Source of the DNA: an uncultured Pseudomonadota bacterium
GTDB taxonomy: Bacteria > Myxococcota_A > UBA796 > UBA9615
Reading direction: 5' to 3'
DNA: 32,101 nt
NCBI GenBank assembly: GCA_937891735.1
Contig: CALAGR010000297.1
Location: 1-32,101 of the forward strand
Part shown: positions 14,399-21,202 of the stretch, piece after piece
How positions within the stretch are numbered: position 1 is the first letter of the stretch
How the letters are laid out: each line of letters opens with the position of its first letter
Made by a program: the position numbers and the translations under genes
The notes under the pieces: model-generated
Databases searched by the model: none
Told to the model about the DNA's origin: nothing
The model's input: only the letters and a program-made list of their open reading frames with translations

Positions 14399-15996
14399 AG
14401 GCCGCCCACCCGGATCGGCCGGCCCGTCCGCTGCTCATCATCGGGTGGGACGGCGCCACCCCGGAGCTCACGAACGCCTGGATGGCCGACGGCACGCTGC
14501 CCAACCTCGCGCAGCTCGCCCGGCGCGGCGTCGCGGCCCCGCTTCGCTCCCTGGTGCACCCCCTGTCCCCCGCCGCCTGGACGTCGATGTTCACGGGGCT
14601 CAACCCCGGTCGGCACGGGATCTGGGACTTCGGCCACCGCCAGCGGGGCACCTACGAGGTGCATCACACCGACGCGCGGGCCCGGCATGGCGCGAGCCTG
14701 TGGGACATCGCCGACGACTGCGGGCTGCGCTCGGTGGTCATGAACGTGCCCCTGAGCCACCCCAGCCGCGAGCCCCGGGCGGGGTTGTTCGTGCCGGGGC
14801 TGGGGGCCTCGACGCTGCAAGGGGCCACCTGGCCGCTGGGTCTGGCCGAGCTCATCAGCCAGCAAGCCCCGAGCTACAGCATCGACGTGAACTCCTACGA
14901 ACACGCCGACCCGGCCGCGTTCGTCGGCGCCCTGCACACGATGATCGACGCCCGGGCGCTGGTGGCCGAGGCGCTGCTGCGACGCGAGCGCCCGGATCTG
15001 TTCGTGTGCACGTTCGTGGCCACGGATCGGGTGCAGCACGCCTTCTGGAAGCAGTCGGCGTTCCCCTGGAGCGAGCCTGCCAGGTCCGGGTGGCGCTTCG
15101 CCGACGCGGTCAAGGACGTGTACCGGGCGTTGGACGCGAGCCTGGGACGCCTGGTGCACGCGGCGGGGCCCGACGCGACGGTGCTGGTGGTGTCGGACCA
15201 CGGGTTCGGGGATCTGGACGGCGACCTGTTCCTCAACAGCGTGCTCGAGGATCTGGGCCTGCTGGAGGTGTGGCGACCCGCAGAGCCAGGCGCCAGCGGG
15301 CTCCTGGGCCGCCTGCGTCGCTGGCTGCGCCCGGATCCCGGGGCCAGCGCCCACCGCCCCGACTTCGCGGACATCCGCTGGGAGGGCACGCGCGCCTACA
15401 GCCGCGGGCTGTTCGGGCAGATCTGGCTGAACCTGCGGGGCCGGGAGCCGCTGGGCCAGGTCGAGCCGGGACCCGAGGCAGACGCGGTGCTGACCGCCAT
15501 CACCGAGCGGCTGCTGACGCTGCGCACGCCGGACGGGCGCGAGCCCCTGATCGACGCGGTCTTCCGGGGCGGCGATCTGTACGAAGGCCCGCTGCTCCTG
15601 GACGCGCCGGACCTCGTCGTCGTGCCCCGCGACTACCGGTGGATGACCCGCTCGGGACGGGAGATCGGCCCCCGGGGCCAGCTGTTCGGACCCGCCGCCA
15701 TCGGCCACACCGGCAACCACCGCATGAACGGCGTGCTCGTGGCGGGCGGACCCGGCGTGCAGCCCAACGAACACCTGCCGATCCAGCGGCTCATCGACGT
15801 GACGCCCACCGCCCTGGCGCTCCTGGGCATCGAGGTGCCGCGCCAGCTCGACGGACGCCCGATGACCCAGCTGCTGGGCTGCGACGTGGGATGGACGGAC
15901 GAGCTGCCCTGGCGAGAGCCCGTCGACGCCGCGGATCCCGAGGAGCCGGACCAGCTCGCCCGCGCGCTCGAGGGGCTCGGCTACCTCAGCCGGTAG
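14395..15996 (+). CDS. Alkaline phosphatase superfamily enzyme (type I phosphodiesterase/nucleotide pyrophosphatase-like)
   Basis: 533 aa without a signal peptide. Metal and nucleophile motifs are intact: LLIIGWDGATPEL (Asp 19), the nucleophile Thr 63 in SPAAWTSMFTGLNPGRHGIWDF, VCTFVATDRVQHAFW (Asp/His of the metal site), VLVVSDHGFGDLDG, and HTGNHRMNGVLVAGGPGV near the C-terminus. This is the long deltaproteobacterial form of the PF01663-type family, with DVTPTALALLGIEVPRQLDGRP at the end. It hydrolyses a phosphodiester or phosphomonoester, perhaps on a lipid head group or glycan, but the substrate is unknown. GTG 14395 overlaps the TGA of the pseudo-sulfatase, so the two proteins are made together. 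The gene ends nine bases before a convergent lipoprotein gene. Confidence 0.87.
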   Translation: MKAAHPDRPARPLLIIGWDGATPELTNAWMADGTLPNLAQLARRGVAAPLRSLVHPLSPAAWTSMFTGLNPGRHGIWDFGHRQRGTYEVHHTDARARHGASLWDIADDCGLRSVVMNVPLSHPSREPRAGLFVPGLGASTLQGATWPLGLAELISQQAPSYSIDVNSYEHADPAAFVGALHTMIDARALVAEALLRRERPDLFVCTFVATDRVQHAFWKQSAFPWSEPARSGWRFADAVKDVYRALDASLGRLVHAAGPDATVLVVSDHGFGDLDGDLFLNSVLEDLGLLEVWRPAEPGASGLLGRLRRWLRPDPGASAHRPDFADIRWEGTRAYSRGLFGQIWLNLRGREPLGQVEPGPEADAVLTAITERLLTLRTPDGREPLIDAVFRGGDLYEGPLLLDAPDLVVVPRDYRWMTRSGREIGPRGQLFGPAAIGHTGNHRMNGVLVAGGPGVQPNEHLPIQRLIDVTPTALALLGIEVPRQLDGRPMTQLLGCDVGWTDELPWREPVDAADPEEPDQLARALEGLGYLSR

Positions 15997-16007
15997 ATCC
16001 CGGGATC
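15996..16007. other. 12-bp perfect palindrome between convergent stops
   Basis: GATCCCGGGATC joins the TAG of the phosphodiesterase gene (15994-15996) and the TGA (16008-16006) of the minus-strand lipoprotein gene. It has no loop and no U-tract, so an intrinsic terminator is doubtful; it may be incidental. Confidence 0.3.
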
Positions 16008-16845
16008 AGGGCACGAAGGTCAGGGGTCCGTTGGCGGTCTTGTCCCAGACCGCCTGATCCGCCTGGAAGCTCACGCACTCCAGCGAGGGGTTGCCCGGGC
16101 AGGGGAAGCAGTTCAGCAGGAAGCACGCCGTCGAGGAGTAGGCGGTGATGTCGATGTTGCCGTTGAACACGCCCTGGGTGACCTGCAGGTTGTCCTGGCT
16201 GAACTGGCCGGAGATCTCCAGATCGAACAGGTTGAGCTGGAACGACTGGATCGCGGTCGAGAAGTCGTCCGGGCCGACGATGAACTCCGGCGGGGCGTAG
16301 GTGCCGGGCTGGGTCGCGGTCAGATCCACCGTCGAGACGGTCAGATCCTGGTTGCAGGTGAACTGCTGGGCGGCGCTGACCATCATGAAGATCTGGCCGT
16401 TGGCGACGTCGACCGTCGTGGGCTCCATCAGCAGCGGGTAGTCCGCGAGGTTGATGCCGGCGACGGTGCTCAGCAGGGTCACCAGGCCCGGGGGCTGGGT
16501 GATGTTCACCGTGGACCAGTCCAGGCAGTAGGTCTCGTTCTGCATGCCCGTGGGGTCGTCCGGCGGCGGGCCGATGGGGGTCGTGTCGTCGTCGTCGCCG
16601 GTCGCGTCGTCGTCGTCGTCGCTCCCGGTGGAGTCGTCGTCGTCGCCCACCGTGGTGTCGTCGTCGTCAGCCACCGTGGTGTCGTCGTCGTCAGCCGCGG
16701 TGGTGTCGTCGTCGTCAGCCGCGGTGGTGTCGTCGCCATCGATACCCGAGTCGTCGTCGTCGTCATCGTTGAGGCGGCCGCTGTTGTTGCAGCCGCCGAG
16801 CAGCAGCAGGGCCGCGAGGAGGGTCGAGAGTCGGAGGTGGGTCAT
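16006..16845 (-). CDS. Secreted lipoprotein with Asp-repeat linker, tandem paralogue 1
   Basis: 279 aa. The signal peptide MTHLRLSTLLAALLLLGGC gives a lipobox at Cys 19. A linker of about 65 residues follows, built from repeats of DDDDTTAA or DDDDTTVG plus pure Asp runs. The C-terminal domain (about 95-279) starts TYCLDWSTVNITQPPG and contains PLLMEPTTVDVANGQIF, FTCNQDLTVSTVDLTA and a Cys-rich end CFLLNCFPCPGNPSLECVSFQADQAVWDK. It aligns along its length with the neighbouring lipoprotein at 16857-17660. I do not recognise the family. The layout suggests a surface-anchored beta-rich domain held away from the membrane by an acidic, possibly calcium-binding stalk. AGGA about seven bases before ATG 16845 supports the start; it lies 11 bases after its paralogue. 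Confidence 0.8.
   Translation of the reverse strand: MTHLRLSTLLAALLLLGGCNNSGRLNDDDDDDSGIDGDDTTAADDDDTTAADDDDTTVADDDDTTVGDDDDSTGSDDDDDATGDDDDTTPIGPPPDDPTGMQNETYCLDWSTVNITQPPGLVTLLSTVAGINLADYPLLMEPTTVDVANGQIFMMVSAAQQFTCNQDLTVSTVDLTATQPGTYAPPEFIVGPDDFSTAIQSFQLNLFDLEISGQFSQDNLQVTQGVFNGNIDITAYSSTACFLLNCFPCPGNPSLECVSFQADQAVWDKTANGPLTFVP
16583..16770. repeat. Tandem Asp-codon repeats (21-24 bp units)
   Basis: Runs of GTC/GTCGTCGTCGTC (Asp codons on the minus strand) alternate with spacers such as AGCCACCGTGGT and AGCCGCGGTGGT, giving repeated units of about 21 bp in the linker of the lipoprotein gene. All changes in unit number would stay in frame. Confidence 0.85.
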
Positions 16846-16856
16846 GGGTGTTCCTG

Positions 16857-17660
16857 TCAGGGGATCTGGATGAGCGGGCCCGAGCCCATGTTGTTCCAGG
16901 TGGCGTCCTGTACTTCGAAGTTCATGCAGGAGGTGCCGCCGGTGCCTGACGGACACGGCACGCAGGTCACGAAGCTGCACACCCCCAACGAGGCCTGCAC
17001 GGTGGTCAGATCCACGACGCCGGACAGGTCGCTGTTGATGACCTGCGAGCCCGTGGCGGTCACCTGTCCGTCGATGAGTGACTGATAGAAGTTCACGCCG
17101 AAGGAGAAGATGTTCAGCGTCAGGGTCGTCGGCCCCACGCCGAAGGCCGGGTCGTTCCAGGAGGCGACCTCGTCCACCGTGGCCGCCGTCATGTCCTGGG
17201 AGCACGTCGTCGCCGCGCCCTGACCGAACCGCGTGTCCATGGACGTCACGCCCACCGTCATCGGCTCCATGAGCAGGGGCACCGTCACGGGGTTGAAGCC
17301 GAACCCCTGGAGCAGGCTGATGGTGGTCGCGGTGGGCGCCACCCAGGTCACGGAGTTCCAGTCCAGGCAGAAGACGTCGCCCTCCCACGGGTACGCCGCG
17401 GTCGTGGAGTCGTCGTCGTCGTCGTCGTCATCGTCGTCGTCGTCGTCGTCGTCGCCAACGGTGGTGTCGTCGTCGTCGCCCACCGTGGTGTCGTCGTCGT
17501 CGCCCGCCGTCGTGTCGTCGTCGTCGCCCGCTGTCGTGTCGTCGTCGTCCGCCGAGTCGTCGTCGTCCCGGTGGCCGCCCCCGCTCCCGCGCACGGTACA
17601 GCCGACCTCCACCAGGGTGAAGGCGAGGAGCATCGACAAGGGGAGGACGGCAGGCCGCAT
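16857..17660 (-). CDS. Secreted lipoprotein with Asp-repeat linker, tandem paralogue 2
   Basis: 267 aa. The signal peptide LPLSMLLAFTLVEVGC ends at a lipobox-like VEVGC (Cys 21). The linker contains DDDD(T/S)(T/A) units (DDDDTTAG twice, DDDDTTVG twice) and then an uninterrupted run of 15 Asp. The C-terminal domain begins VFCLDWNSVTWVAP and includes PLLMEPMTVGVTSMDTRF, TTCSQDMTAATVDEV, an FSFGVNFYQSLIDGQ segment and the Cys-rich end CSFVTCVPCPSGTGGTSCMNFEVQDATW. These blocks match the downstream paralogue in order, so the pair arose by tandem duplication. Function unknown. TATACC eight bases before the ATG suggests a leaderless message carrying both genes. Confidence 0.8.
   Translation of the reverse strand: MRPAVLPLSMLLAFTLVEVGCTVRGSGGGHRDDDDSADDDDTTAGDDDDTTAGDDDDTTVGDDDDTTVGDDDDDDDDDDDDDDDSTTAAYPWEGDVFCLDWNSVTWVAPTATTISLLQGFGFNPVTVPLLMEPMTVGVTSMDTRFGQGAATTCSQDMTAATVDEVASWNDPAFGVGPTTLTLNIFSFGVNFYQSLIDGQVTATGSQVINSDLSGVVDLTTVQASLGVCSFVTCVPCPSGTGGTSCMNFEVQDATWNNMGSGPLIQIP
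17409..17560. repeat. GTC microsatellite and 21-bp tandem repeats encoding the Asp linker
   Basis: A trinucleotide tract of TCG/GTC units (about 17409-17454, one CAT interruption) encodes 15 consecutive Asp on the minus strand. It is followed to about 17560 by near-identical 21-bp units (GTCGTCGTCGCCCACCGTGGT type). Such tracts slip easily during replication, so linker length is likely to vary between strains. Confidence 0.88.
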
Positions 17661-17668
17661 GGCGGCTG

Positions 17669-17674
17669 GGTATA
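17669..17674 (-). promoter_or_regulatory. Candidate extended -10 for the lipoprotein pair
   Basis: On the minus strand TGG precedes TATACC (17674-17669), which lies eight bases before ATG 17660. No Shine-Dalgarno is present. The last base departs from TAnnnT. Confidence 0.35.
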
Positions 17675-17744
17675 CCAGACGCAGGGGCCGTTCGAGCCGT
17701 GTTCTCGGGGGCCCCTGCAGCCGGCGACGCCCAGGGCCGTCGGC

Positions 17745-17750
17745 TATCCT
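17745..17750 (+). promoter_or_regulatory. Candidate -10 for the radical SAM fusion gene
   Basis: TATCCT lies 15 bases before ATG 17766, giving a short leader of about eight bases. The 105-bp divergent gap 17661-17765 holds this and the minus-strand -10 and nothing else recognisable. Confidence 0.35.
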
Positions 17751-17765
17751 CCGCGGCAACCGGAC

Positions 17766-20141
17766 ATGAAGGTCCTCCTCGCAAATCCGCCGTGGCTGAG
17801 ACCCGGCTGGTACGGCGTTCGCGCCGGCTCCCGATGGCCCCACATGGAGCGGGCGGACGCCCCGTACATGCCGTTCCCGTTCCTGTTGGGATACGCGGCG
17901 GCGGTGCTGGAGCAGGCGGGGCACGAGGTCGCTGTCATCGATGCGTGCGCCGAGCGCATGGATCGGCCGCGCTTCCTGGAGCGCGTCGCGGCGTTCGGGC
18001 CGGACTTCGTGATGCTCGAGATCAGCACGCCGTCCCTCACCGAGGACCTGCGCACGGTCGCGGGGCTGCGGGAGGTGGTCGGCTACGACGGCCCCCTCGT
18101 GCTCGGGGGGCTGCACAAGCCGCTGTACGAGCCCGGCTTCCTGACCGGGCTGCCCCTCATCGAGGGCACGCTCATCGGTGAGTACGAGTACACCCTGCGG
18201 GACCTGCTGGCGGCCCTCGCGGCCGATCCCCGTGGCCCCCGGGACGCCCTGCCGGGGCTGATCTGGCGGCGCGGCGACGAGCTGCTCGACGGCGGGCGCA
18301 AGCACAGCCAGGAGGGGCTCGACGACTTCCCCTGGCCGGCCCGGCACCTGTTCCCCATGGACCGCTATCACGACCTGCCGGGGGGGATCCCGGCGCCGTC
18401 GGTGCAGCTGTGGGCCAGCCGGGGGTGCTCCTTCACGTGCGACTTCTGCGCCTGGCCCCAGATCCTGTACGCCGACAACGCCTACCGGGTCCGCTCGGCG
18501 GACGCGGTGGCCGACGAGGTGGTGGCGCTGCTGGAGCAGGGCTACGCGTCGGTGTACTTCGACGACGACACCTTCAACCTGGGGCGCAAGCGCACCGAGG
18601 ACCTCACCGCCGCCTTCCGCAAGCGGGGGATCACGGCGCCCTGGGCGTTCATGGGCCGCGCCGACACCTGCCGCCCCGACCAGTACACCGAGCTCGCCCA
18701 GACCGGCCTCGCCGCGGTGAAGTTCGGGGTCGAGTCGGCGGACACGTCGCGCCTGAAGCGCATCGGCAAGAACCTGGACGTACAGATGGTGCGCCGCTCG
18801 GTGCAGGCCGCCCACGACCACGGCATCAAGGTGCACCTGACGTTCATGTTCGGGCTGCCCGGCGAGACCCTCGAGACGATGCAGCGCACGCTCGATCTGG
18901 CCTACGAGCTCGACCCGGACAGCGCCCAGTTCACCATCGCCGTGCCCTTCCCGGGCTCGCGCTTCTACGACCAGATGATCAGCGAGGGCCGGCTGGCCGC
19001 CGAGGACATCGACTTCGACGCGCTGGACGGCTACCGCACCGGGGTCGTCAGCACGGACGCGCTGGAGGCGGAGCAGATCATCTCCTTCGTGCACGGGGTG
19101 CATCGCCGGTGGGAGACCCGGTCGCGGCCCGCCGGCAAGGCTCCGGTCATCCCCATCAGCGAGATCGGCGGCAGCGGGCTGTCCATCGGGCTGCTCGTGC
19201 GGGCCGGCGAGGGCGACTGGATGCGCGGCGCCCTGCGGGAGGCGTTGGCGCAGGAGGGCCCGTCCCGCGAGATCGTGGTGGTGGCGGACTCCTCGGACCC
19301 CACGCTCGAGGCGGCGGCGGCCGAGGTCTGCGACTGGGCGACGTTCCTGGACGCGGGCCCCGACGACACGCTGGCGGCCATGGCGAACCGCGTGCCCGAG
19401 GCCTGCACGGGCCGCTGGATCGCGCTGCTGCACTCCGGAGCGTTGCCCGTCGCGGGCTGGCTGGACTCGGTGCTCGTGGGGGCGAAGGCGCACCCAGACG
19501 CGGGCGCGCTGGCCGTCGCGGTGCGGGCGCCCAACGTACAGATCGGGCGGGTGCCTGCGAGCACGGCGCTGTCGGTGTCGCGGTGGGGACGGGTGCTCGA
19601 CAGCCGGGCCACCGGTGGGGCCGCGGTGGGCGGCGTCGCGTCCATCGCGGGGCTGTACTCCCGGGCCCTGCTCGAGGACGCCGGCGGCTTCGATCCGGAC
19701 CTGCCCATCGATCTCGCCGACGCGGACCTGTGCCTGCGCGGGCTGCTGCTCGGCTACCGGTCGTACCTCATCGACGGCCCGGGGGTCGCCTTCACGGCCG
19801 CTCCGCCGAAGCCGGATCCGGAGCGCTGGGGCCGAGGGCGCCTCAAGATGCTCCTGCGCTCGATGCCGCGGGAGGCGTGGCGCGACGCGGCGGTGCCCAT
19901 CGCCACCGAGCTGCTCGGGGATCTGTACCGGAGCGGCCGGGACGGAGGCTCCCCGTTTGGGGTGCTCCGCGGCTTCGTGGGCGCGGCGTCCCAGGCGTCC
20001 TCCACCATCGAGGAGCGGCGGCGCACGCTGGGCAGGCGCCGCGTCGGTCCGGGGTGGGTGGGGGAGACGTTCGCGGCCTCGGAGCAGGACATGGCCCACT
20101 GCTGGTGGCAGCGCGTGCAGCAGCGGCTCGCCGCCCACTGA
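17766..20141 (+). CDS. B12-binding radical SAM protein fused to a GT2-like domain
   Basis: 791 aa. Residues 1-160: cobalamin-binding-type domain (MKVLLANPPW..., PFPFLLGYAAAVLEQAGHEVAVIDA). Residues 205-450: radical SAM core with ASRGCSFTCDFC (Cys 221, 225, 228), VYFDDDTFNL, KFGVESAD and HLTFMFGLPGET, as in BchE/HpnP-type class B enzymes. Residues 470-690: a nucleotide-sugar-transferase-like fold, with IVVVADSSDPTLEAAA, LLHSGALPVAGWLD (where family 2 enzymes have LDsDd.p..gWL) and AGLYSRALLEDAGGFDPDLPIDLADADLCLRGLLLGY, matching the GGFDe....EDvDLc.R...GY end of GT2 domains. The DxD metal site is HSG, so glycosyl transfer activity is doubtful. The remaining 100 residues are unassigned. It may modify a glycan or lipid that the GT2-like part binds. 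Confidence 0.85.
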   Translation: MKVLLANPPWLRPGWYGVRAGSRWPHMERADAPYMPFPFLLGYAAAVLEQAGHEVAVIDACAERMDRPRFLERVAAFGPDFVMLEISTPSLTEDLRTVAGLREVVGYDGPLVLGGLHKPLYEPGFLTGLPLIEGTLIGEYEYTLRDLLAALAADPRGPRDALPGLIWRRGDELLDGGRKHSQEGLDDFPWPARHLFPMDRYHDLPGGIPAPSVQLWASRGCSFTCDFCAWPQILYADNAYRVRSADAVADEVVALLEQGYASVYFDDDTFNLGRKRTEDLTAAFRKRGITAPWAFMGRADTCRPDQYTELAQTGLAAVKFGVESADTSRLKRIGKNLDVQMVRRSVQAAHDHGIKVHLTFMFGLPGETLETMQRTLDLAYELDPDSAQFTIAVPFPGSRFYDQMISEGRLAAEDIDFDALDGYRTGVVSTDALEAEQIISFVHGVHRRWETRSRPAGKAPVIPISEIGGSGLSIGLLVRAGEGDWMRGALREALAQEGPSREIVVVADSSDPTLEAAAAEVCDWATFLDAGPDDTLAAMANRVPEACTGRWIALLHSGALPVAGWLDSVLVGAKAHPDAGALAVAVRAPNVQIGRVPASTALSVSRWGRVLDSRATGGAAVGGVASIAGLYSRALLEDAGGFDPDLPIDLADADLCLRGLLLGYRSYLIDGPGVAFTAAPPKPDPERWGRGRLKMLLRSMPREAWRDAAVPIATELLGDLYRSGRDGGSPFGVLRGFVGAASQASSTIEERRRTLGRRRVGPGWVGETFAASEQDMAHCWWQRVQQRLAAH

Positions 20142-20152
20142 GGCGCGGCTGG

Positions 20153-20158
20153 TAGCGT
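20153..20158 (+). promoter_or_regulatory. Candidate extended -10 for the hydrolase gene
   Basis: TAGCGT, preceded by TGG, lies eight bases before ATG 20167 within the 25-bp gap after the radical SAM fusion stop. No ribosome binding site is seen, so the message may be leaderless even though the genes are co-directional. Confidence 0.4.
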
Positions 20159-20166
20159 CTCGCGGC

Positions 20167-21180
20167 ATGTCCCACGCACCCTTGATCAGCTTCGCCTCCG
20201 TGGTCCTCGCGGTCACCCTCGCCTCCTGCGCGGCCCACCAGCCCGTGGGTCCGGCGCCGGCCGCCGTCCCCGGGCCCTGGACTCACGAGTTCGTCGAGCT
20301 GGCCGGGTGGGGTGACGATGGCCCCCTGCGGATGCACTACCTCGCTGCGGGGCCGAAGGACGCTCCGCGGGTGGTCCTCCTGCACGGCTTCCCGGACATG
20401 GCGTACGGCTGGCGCGACGTCATCCCCCTGCTCGCGGACGACCACCGGGTGCTGGCTCCCGACCTGCGCGGCTACGGGGCCACCGACCGGCCCGAGGGCG
20501 GCTACGGGGTCCGGGAGCTGGCCGACGACATCGTCTCGTTCATCGCAGCCACCAACGGGTCCGACGGCCTGCCCGCCGACACCAGGGTGCACCTCGTCAC
20601 CCACGACTGGGGATCCGCCACGGGCTGGTTCGTGGCCATGCAGCACCCCGAGGCGCTGCTCAGCTTCACGGCGACCTCGGTGCCCCATCCGGCAGCCTGG
20701 GTGCGTTTCCTCAAAGAGGACGACGCCCAGCGCAAGCGGGCGACCTACCAGAAGCAGCTCTCCCAGCCCGGCGTCGCCGGGTTCCTGGGGAGCTTGACCC
20801 GGCGCCAGGTGGGGAAGCTGTACCGCTCCGACCTCGTCGATCCGGCGGTGTTCACCGAGGAGCACCTGGCGGTGTACCGCGCCGCCATGCAGGGCGCCGA
20901 GGGCTGGCGGGCGCCTCTGCGCTACTACCAGCGGGCCCAGGCGGACCAGGCGGAGACCGCCGCGTTCCTGTCCACCGCGCCGCCTGTCTCGGTGCCAGTG
21001 CTCCTGATGTGGGGTGAGCAGGACGGATACCTGTACTCCCGCCAGGCTCCCATGACCTGCGAGTACGTCACGCCGGGGCCCTGCGAGGTCGAGGTGTTCG
21101 ACGACGCGGGACACTTCGTGCAATGGGACGTGCCCGCGAGGTACGTCGCCCGCTGGCGGGAGTTCACCGCGCCGCGCTGA
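20167..21180 (+). CDS. Alpha/beta hydrolase, epoxide hydrolase/haloalkane dehalogenase type, putative lipoprotein
   Basis: 337 aa. The first 21 residues end in LASC, a possible lipobox, although the n-region has no Lys or Arg. The catalytic core is intact: oxyanion loop HGFPD (73-77), LAPDLRGYGATDRP, nucleophile elbow THDWGS with Asp 147 (HDWG is typical of epoxide hydrolases and dehalogenases), a helical cap with Tyr residues (KLYR, LRYYQR), acid-side MWGEQDGYL and the base in DDAGHFVQWDVP (His 316). HGFP with a Tyr-bearing cap favours epoxide hydrolase over dehalogenase. Export of such an enzyme is less usual. Substrate unknown. Confidence 0.82.
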   Translation: MSHAPLISFASVVLAVTLASCAAHQPVGPAPAAVPGPWTHEFVELAGWGDDGPLRMHYLAAGPKDAPRVVLLHGFPDMAYGWRDVIPLLADDHRVLAPDLRGYGATDRPEGGYGVRELADDIVSFIAATNGSDGLPADTRVHLVTHDWGSATGWFVAMQHPEALLSFTATSVPHPAAWVRFLKEDDAQRKRATYQKQLSQPGVAGFLGSLTRRQVGKLYRSDLVDPAVFTEEHLAVYRAAMQGAEGWRAPLRYYQRAQADQAETAAFLSTAPPVSVPVLLMWGEQDGYLYSRQAPMTCEYVTPGPCEVEVFDDAGHFVQWDVPARYVARWREFTAPR

Positions 21181-21186
21181 GCCGGT

Positions 21187-21202
21187 GATCTACTCGTAGA
21201 TC
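21187..21202. terminator. Short inverted repeat at convergent gene ends
   Basis: GATCTAC-TC-GTAGATC, a perfect 7-bp stem with a 2-base loop, spans the stop region of the minus-strand PNGase-like gene and begins seven bases after the hydrolase stop. The stem is not GC-rich and no T-run follows, so termination is only a possibility. Confidence 0.25.

Noticed and set aside
16583-17560. CRISPR-like or satellite array
   Set aside because: The units are in-frame Asp codons inside signal-peptide-bearing lipoprotein genes, with no unique spacers of constant length.
17766-20216. Minus-strand open frame of about 800 codons antisense to the radical SAM fusion, joined to the lipoprotein frame
   Set aside because: Long stop-free antisense frames are expected at this GC content. 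The sequence is low-complexity Arg/Gln/His/Val, and the plus strand has clear radical SAM motifs.
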